From CAYJBP01 sp964368605 (GTDB lineage: Bacteria; Bacillota; Dehalobacteriia; UBA4068), in assembly GCA_964368605.1 (NCBI GenBank), contig CAYJBP010000025.1, forward strand, positions 1 to 25,736: DNA of 25,736 bases, written 5' to 3'. Positions 21,678-25,736 of this stretch are shown piece after piece. Position 1 is the stretch's first letter; the number at the start of each line of letters is the position of its first letter. The position numbers and the translations under genes are program-made. Below the pieces are notes generated by a model. The model made no database searches, was not told the DNA's origin, and saw only the letters and a list, made by a program, of their open reading frames with translations.

Positions 21678-22964
21678 TTAATAGCCACGAGCGGCCAATT
21701 TATTATAGCCATTGGCAATTGTAGATGCAATAATGATTTGTAATTCGGCTTCGATGCTGCCATCGGGCTTTAAGCTGCCTTCATAACCACCAATCATCAT
21801 TTCTACAAATTCCAAGGTGCCGATTGTACGCTCCATCGGCGGGAAATCGATAATAATATTGCCCTGACCGCAAGAAACCAAAGCATCGGCTTCCGGTACG
21901 GCATCGGCCAAAGATTGCGATTTGCCATCACGGCCGGGGAATTCATCGGTAATCAATACCACATCAATACCCTTTTGCGAAACCTTTTTGCAGTTCATCA
22001 TTAAGTCGGTATCGGGATTACCATAACCTTCTTCGGTAATCAAAATACCATCTAAGCCCATAAATTCGGCCAATTTGGCTACCATATCGGAGGAACGAAT
22101 TTTATCGGCCAAGAATACGTTTTCATTGGTTAAGATAACGCCAACAAAGTTGATATCCTTACCATGACGCTCGTATAAATCGGTAATTACCGGATTATTT
22201 TGATGATGGAATGTGGTTACTTTATCGCAAGGGGCAACACAGTTACCGCTGATAATAGCACCATCCATAATCTCGGTAGGATACATAATGGTGGGCACAA
22301 ATTCTTTGGCATCTACGCCATAATAATAGGTATCATGCAATAAGCCTTGCGATTGAAGCATATGCACATAACCTACTTTAGGAAGATTGGGATATTGAGC
22401 AATTTGCTCAAGTAAAGGTTTGGTTTCATAGGTGATAATCTCGTCCGGCTCTACATTGCGGCCGGCTTCGCCTACATAAGCACCGATTTTTAGGCCTGCT
22501 TCACGGCCTGCGGCTTCATAATCATGGGTTTCTAAGCCTTCTTTAGGCTCGATTACCACAACTACATTATAAGTGCCCGAAAAAGGAGTATATTTGGCAG
22601 CAGGGCCGCTCATATCGATAATACCTTCTTGGAAACCAACAATTTTACCGCAAGTAATAACGGTAGAACCAACCAAAGCATGGGTACGGCCACTGCCTAC
22701 CTCATTAACTTTAGCATGGGTGCCGGGGAACATAGCACCACTGCCGCTTACTTTTACACGGGGCTCGATTACATCTTTTACAGGGGCAATTCTTGTGGAT
22801 TCGCCGGGCTTGGCCAATTCTACGGTAGCCGCAATAAGCCTGTCATCCTCAAGAACTAATTTTTCAATCTCTTCCTTGTTGACATAAAGTACACCTTTGT
22901 CAACTTTTGTTTCACTTCCAAACTGTACATCTTTGATCATTATTTTACCCAGTTCAAGTTTCAA
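21678..22964 (-). CDS. grdE: Glycine/sarcosine/betaine reductase component B proprotein GrdE-like
   Basis: A 428-residue proprotein that is autocatalytically split into two subunits; the new N-terminal Cys becomes a pyruvoyl group that forms a Schiff base with the substrate amine. The cleavage-site Cys is residue 246 in NCVAPCDKVTTFHHQNNP, close to the position (about 242) known in Clostridium GrdE. The N-terminus MKLELGKIMIKDVQFG matches the family from its first residue. The start is therefore the TTG at 22964-22962, well placed behind AGAGGAGG, not the later ATG at codon 9. It is followed by grdB, with which it forms protein B, and preceded by grdX. Glycine, sarcosine and betaine versions cannot be separated by eye. 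Confidence 0.92.
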   Translation of the reverse strand: MKLELGKIMIKDVQFGSETKVDKGVLYVNKEEIEKLVLEDDRLIAATVELAKPGESTRIAPVKDVIEPRVKVSGSGAMFPGTHAKVNEVGSGRTHALVGSTVITCGKIVGFQEGIIDMSGPAAKYTPFSGTYNVVVVIEPKEGLETHDYEAAGREAGLKIGAYVGEAGRNVEPDEIITYETKPLLEQIAQYPNLPKVGYVHMLQSQGLLHDTYYYGVDAKEFVPTIMYPTEIMDGAIISGNCVAPCDKVTTFHHQNNPVITDLYERHGKDINFVGVILTNENVFLADKIRSSDMVAKLAEFMGLDGILITEEGYGNPDTDLMMNCKKVSQKGIDVVLITDEFPGRDGKSQSLADAVPEADALVSCGQGNIIIDFPPMERTIGTLEFVEMMIGGYEGSLKPDGSIEAELQIIIASTIANGYNKLAARGY

Positions 22965-23005
22965 AGCGAATGCCTCCTCTTTTTCTTAATTTATTTCTAC
23001 CCGGA

Positions 23006-23407
23006 TTAATCTTTGTATTTAGGCAAATTATCGATATAACCGCTAATAAAAGATAAATCCACGGTACGAAAATCTTTTTTGATTTTTTCCGACCACTTCA
23101 TCGCCGCTTTGCCCGCCAAAAATTTTTGGGCGGCAGCTATGCTGTTTTCGATTAACATAATGCTTTCGGTTAATTCTTCTTTGGTAGGCGGTAAGCTTTC
23201 TAAAATAATCGAACGATACGGCGTTTGATTAGGCTTAACGCTACCGGCCATCGGATGACTTAATAATTTATGACCCAAATGAATATAATCACGAGCTTTT
23301 TCCAATACATCAACATAGCTGCCATCTACAAATAAAGCTTCTATTTTAGGGCTGCAATATTGATAAGCATCTTGATTATTGGTGATTAAATAAGGCTTAG
23401 TTTTCAC
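23006..23407 (-). CDS. grdX: GrdX family protein
   Basis: A 133-residue soluble protein of the GrdX family, found at the start of glycine reductase operons in Clostridia; its function is not established. Recognisable segments are the N-terminal YLITNNQDAYQYC, a VDGSYVDVLEKARDYIHLGHKLLSHPMAGSVKP stretch read here in two pieces (VDGSYVDVLEKARDYIHLG and HKLLSHPMAGSVKP), and NQTPYRSIILE. The start codon is GTG, with GGAG seven bases upstream; no closer ATG fits. It is the promoter-proximal gene of grdX-grdE-grdB. In Clostridium sticklandii-type clusters trxB, trxA and grdA also occur near it, but they are missing here. Confidence 0.85.
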   Translation of the reverse strand: MKTKPYLITNNQDAYQYCSPKIEALFVDGSYVDVLEKARDYIHLGHKLLSHPMAGSVKPNQTPYRSIILESLPPTKEELTESIMLIENSIAAAQKFLAGKAAMKWSEKIKKDFRTVDLSFISGYIDNLPKYKD

Positions 23408-23445
23408 TTGTTTACTCCTAAATTAAGCATATATAATACGCTAAT

Positions 23446-23475
23446 ATTCTATCATGGGGCTAAATAAAAAGTCAA
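23446..23475 (-). promoter_or_regulatory. Sigma-A-type promoter of grdX-grdE-grdB
   Basis: On the minus strand TTGACT (23475-23470) and TAGAAT (23451-23446) are 18 bases apart, with a TGn extension before the -10. The predicted leader is about 30 bases, too short for a glycine riboswitch. Confidence 0.75.
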
Positions 23476-23528
23476 TAATTTTTTTGCAAAAAAATTAATA
23501 AAGTTTAATGCTTAACAAACTTTAAAAC

Positions 23529-23556
23529 GGGGCTGCAACTATTAAGTTACAGCCCC
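23529..23556 (-). terminator. Terminator of the SNF transporter gene
   Basis: GGGGCTG (23529-23535) pairs with CAGCCCC (23550-23556), with inner AAC/GTT pairing. On the minus strand it is followed by GTTTTAAAG, a weak T-tract. It is close in sequence to the terminator at 19794. Confidence 0.75.
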
Positions 23557-23564
23557 ATATTTAA

Positions 23565-24917
23565 TTAAATAACACCGGTGATAAACATAATAATTAAGGC
23601 GACAGGGATAATGCCTATTACAAAAGGTTTCCACCAACTAAATACTTTAGCGATGCCGGTAGCACCATTATTGGCATATTCTTGGAATTTTTCGAATTTC
23701 CAGATATAGGCAGTATAAAGAACAATCATAATTGCGCCTAAAGGCATCATGATATTGCCGGAGAGGAAATCGTAAAAATCGAAGAAATTACGGCCTAGGA
23801 TGCTAACTTCTGCCCAAGGGCCTTGAGCCAAAACGGCAGGGATAGCTACAATAAAGATTGCTGCTAAACCAATAGCAACAGCTTTAGCACGGCTGGTTTT
23901 GCCTAATTCTTTAATAGCCATGGCAATCGGCTCGAAATAGCCTAAGGCCGAGCTCATAGCGGCAAAGAATAAAAGCAAGAAGAATAAAGAAGCAAATAAG
24001 CGGCCGGCCGGCAAATTAGCAAAAATATTACTCATGGTTACAAAAACCAAGTTATAGCCGGAATCCGGAGATAAGCCTAAAGAGAATACGGCCGGGAAAA
24101 TCATCAAACCGGCTAATAAAGCGCAAAAAGTATCAAAGGCTACAACTGTAGCAGTATCGGAGGGGATATTGCTTTTTTCGGCCAAATAAGAACCGTAAAT
24201 AAAAGCACCACCGCTGGATACACCAATCGAAAAGAAAGCCTGACCTGTTGCGGTTAAAAAGATATCTGGCGTAATTTTAGAAAAATCAGGTGCTAAGTAC
24301 CAGGTTAAACCTTCTACAGCGCCCGGTAAAGTTAAAGAACGAATAGCTAAAACAATAAGTAAGATAAATAATGTAGGCATCATAAACTTACAAGCTGTTT
24401 CTACCCCTTTTTCTAAGCCGCGCGAAGAAATAACACCAATTAATACACAGCAAATGAATAATAAGATAGCAAGTAAGCCGGTATTGCCCATTAGGCCGTC
24501 AAACATACCGGTATATTGCTCGGGCGTTATCCCCGGCGTGGTTAAAGCACCGGTTACGGCCTGGAAAAAATAATTTAAAATCCAGCCCATAATTTGGATA
24601 TAATAAGTTAAGATGAAAAATGCTGCTAAAATACCAATCCAACCAATACTTACCCAAGGACTACCCTTTTTAGTTAAAGAACGCATACCGGAAATAGAAT
24701 TCATCCGGGTTTTGCGGCCTAAACTAACCTCCATGGCAAAAAGCGGCAAACCAATTACAATAACAATTGCTAAATAAATAAGTACAAATGCGCCGCCGCC
24801 ATTGGTTCCGACCAGATAGGGGAAACGCCAAATATTCCCTAAACCGATCGAGAAGCCTGCCATGGCCATAATGAAACCAAATCTGCTTCCCCAATTTTCT
24901 CTTGAACCTGTTGACAT
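23565..24917 (-). CDS. Sodium-dependent transporter of the SNF (neurotransmitter:sodium symporter) family
   Basis: A polytopic inner-membrane symporter of 450 residues that would import an amino acid or amine with Na+. The family signature is in the first helix: WGSRFGFIMAMAGFSIGLGN, followed by IWRFPYL and the unwound, substrate-binding GNIWRFPY region, then NGGGAFVLIYL. About eleven to twelve hydrophobic helices follow. A Na+/substrate-site-like SSALGYFEP region appears near residue 325, and short bacterial members of this family have this length. The ATG is preceded by AAGGAGG. It has its own promoter and terminator and lies immediately upstream of grdX on the same strand, which suggests that it may supply glycine, sarcosine or betaine to the reductase. 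Substrate is inferred from position only. Confidence 0.88.
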   Translation of the reverse strand: MSTGSRENWGSRFGFIMAMAGFSIGLGNIWRFPYLVGTNGGGAFVLIYLAIVIVIGLPLFAMEVSLGRKTRMNSISGMRSLTKKGSPWVSIGWIGILAAFFILTYYIQIMGWILNYFFQAVTGALTTPGITPEQYTGMFDGLMGNTGLLAILLFICCVLIGVISSRGLEKGVETACKFMMPTLFILLIVLAIRSLTLPGAVEGLTWYLAPDFSKITPDIFLTATGQAFFSIGVSSGGAFIYGSYLAEKSNIPSDTATVVAFDTFCALLAGLMIFPAVFSLGLSPDSGYNLVFVTMSNIFANLPAGRLFASLFFLLLFFAAMSSALGYFEPIAMAIKELGKTSRAKAVAIGLAAIFIVAIPAVLAQGPWAEVSILGRNFFDFYDFLSGNIMMPLGAIMIVLYTAYIWKFEKFQEYANNGATGIAKVFSWWKPFVIGIIPVALIIMFITGVI

Positions 24918-25040
24918 AATAAACCTCCTTAAATAAAATATATTATTTGAATAGGCAAAGCCCAGTCAAAACATAGATAAGAAAGATAAATCACAGTGAG
25001 TTAATTAGACATAATCAAACATTTGACTAAATACGCTTAT

Positions 25041-25069
25041 AGTATAACTAAGACTGTACTAAAAGTCAA
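25041..25069 (-). promoter_or_regulatory. Sigma-A-type promoter of the SNF transporter gene
   Basis: On the minus strand TTGACT (25069-25064) and TATACT (25046-25041) are exactly 17 bases apart. The predicted leader is about 115 bases, and no glycine-riboswitch-like core was seen in it. Confidence 0.8.
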
Positions 25070-25125
25070 GTAAATATTAAAAAAAAATGTAGTATTTTTT
25101 AAATATTTTTTTGTATAAATAATAC

Positions 25126-25154
25126 TTGCATATTATATGATAATCATTTATAAT
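25126..25154 (+). promoter_or_regulatory. Sigma-A-type promoter of the lipoprotein gene
   Basis: TTGCAT (25126-25131) and TATAAT (25149-25154, consensus) are 17 bases apart, about 35 bases before the ATG at 25189. Confidence 0.82.
25138..25152. promoter_or_regulatory. Possible Fur-box-like sequence
   Basis: TGATAATCATTTATA matches the 7-1-7 Fur consensus (TGATAAT-n-ATTATCA) perfectly in the left half and in 4 of 7 positions in the right half. It lies in the promoter spacer and runs into the -10. AT-rich DNA makes chance matches likely, so this is only a candidate. Confidence 0.3.
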
Positions 25155-25188
25155 AGTATGGCATTAATAAAAAATTAGGAGGAAGAAT

Positions 25189-25736
25189 ATGACTAAGAAA
25201 AATTTATTTAAGTTGTTGTTACTTGGCATGATTATTATCCTTAGCTTTAGTCTAGCCGCTTGCGGTGGCGAAGAAGAGCCGGAAGCCCCGGTGGTTGAGG
25301 AGCCGGTTGTTGAAGAACCTGTTGTTGAAGAACCCGTTGTAGAGGAAGAGCCAGTTGTTGAAGAGCCTGCTGTACTTGGCGGCGAAATTAATGGTTATTG
25401 GTATGATTCTGCCGACCCTTACTTTATTTTAGAAATTCGCGATAATAAAGCCGTTGGTGCTTATGATTATTACGAGGGCGATATTATGGCCGCTTATGAT
25501 TTAAATTGGGATGCGGCTACTAATACCGGTACATTTGGTATTGGCGAGTTGTTCATGGATCTTACCTTAGCTGATGGCGTTTTAGTTGCGGTAAATTATG
25601 ATAACTCTTCTCAAGATTTAATTCCGATGGATGAAGCTACTGCTTTAAGCATTATTGGCCAGCCTGCCGATCTTCAAGAGCACATTAATATTTATTCTGA
25701 CTACTACTATAGTTACTATGATGATTATTATTATGG
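25189..25736 (+). CDS. Putative lipoprotein with Pro-Val-Val-Glu-Glu repeats (partial, runs off the window)
   Basis: The first 182 residues are visible. The N-terminus is a lipoprotein signal peptide: Lys3-Lys4, a hydrophobic core, then LAAC with the lipidated Cys25. Directly after it comes an acidic linker (about residues 29-65) made of PVVEE units, at least five copies with small variants, which would act as a rigid spacer from the membrane. The folded part begins at about residue 68 (GGEINGYWYDSADPYFILEIRDN) and reads like a small beta-rich domain. The visible end is Tyr- and Asp-rich. The ribosome-binding site is AGGAGG. I do not recognise the domain and propose no function. It is divergent from the SNF transporter. 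Confidence 0.8.
   Translation, partial: MTKKNLFKLLLLGMIIILSFSLAACGGEEEPEAPVVEEPVVEEPVVEEPVVEEEPVVEEPAVLGGEINGYWYDSADPYFILEIRDNKAVGAYDYYEGDIMAAYDLNWDAATNTGTFGIGELFMDLTLADGVLVAVNYDNSSQDLIPMDEATALSIIGQPADLQEHINIYSDYYYSYYDDYYY

Noticed and set aside
24918..25040. Glycine riboswitch in the leader of the SNF transporter gene
   Set aside because: The leader lacks the paired GC-rich helices and conserved core expected; it is mostly AT-rich unstructured sequence.

Overview
The window looks like chromosomal DNA of an AT-rich, strictly anaerobic, endospore-forming member of the Bacillota (Clostridia or Negativicutes; I cannot place it further). The evidence is a spoIIGA-sigE pair (sporulation), a 2Fe desulfoferrodoxin (anaerobic oxidative-stress defence), a selenocysteine-containing glycine/sarcosine/betaine reductase component B (Stickland-type amino acid or amine reduction), accessory genes for selenium-dependent molybdenum hydroxylases, and a NuoE/NuoF/NuoG-GltD complex resembling the Sporomusa-type electron-bifurcating transhydrogenase.

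Layout. (1) 64-5460, plus strand: spoIIGA, sigE, a PAP2 phosphatase, a pyridoxamine-kinase-like gene, a DUF4375/DMP19-like gene, a HAD phosphatase, a cytidylate-kinase-like gene and dfx, closed by a bidirectional terminator. (2) 5628-6170, minus strand: a nitroreductase, divergent from (3) 6334-8938, plus strand: a ModE-type HTH fused to YqeC, then MocA, then YqeB/EF2563. This is the maturation operon for selenium-dependent Mo hydroxylases, with a near-perfect ModE-like palindrome sitting on its promoter. (4) 9275-13118, plus strand: ilvD-ilvN-ilvB (branched-chain amino acid synthesis). (5) 14035-19787, plus strand: three overlapping or closely spaced genes for the soluble NADH/NADPH/ferredoxin-type complex. 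(6) 20342-23407, minus strand: grdX-grdE-grdB, with grdB read through an in-frame UGA. (7) 23565-24917, minus strand: a sodium:neurotransmitter-symporter-family transporter. (8) 25189 to the window end, plus strand: a partial Pro-Val-Glu-repeat lipoprotein.

Three long gene-free gaps (8939-9274, 13119-14034, 19788-20341) are built from shared palindromic modules: hairpins whose arms differ in sequence while the flanks are conserved, MITE-like elements with CTTTCAATT termini, and a dispersed GGGGCTCTGCCCC/AATTTTTT module. These gaps are the least explained part of the window.

How the genes work together: regions 5-7 suggest a redox economy in which NADH, NADPH and ferredoxin pools are interconverted and an imported amine or amino acid is used as electron acceptor. 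Regions 3 and 6 both depend on selenium, one as a labile Mo-hydroxylase cofactor and one as selenocysteine. The hydroxylase itself, the Sec machinery and glycine reductase components A and C are not in the window.
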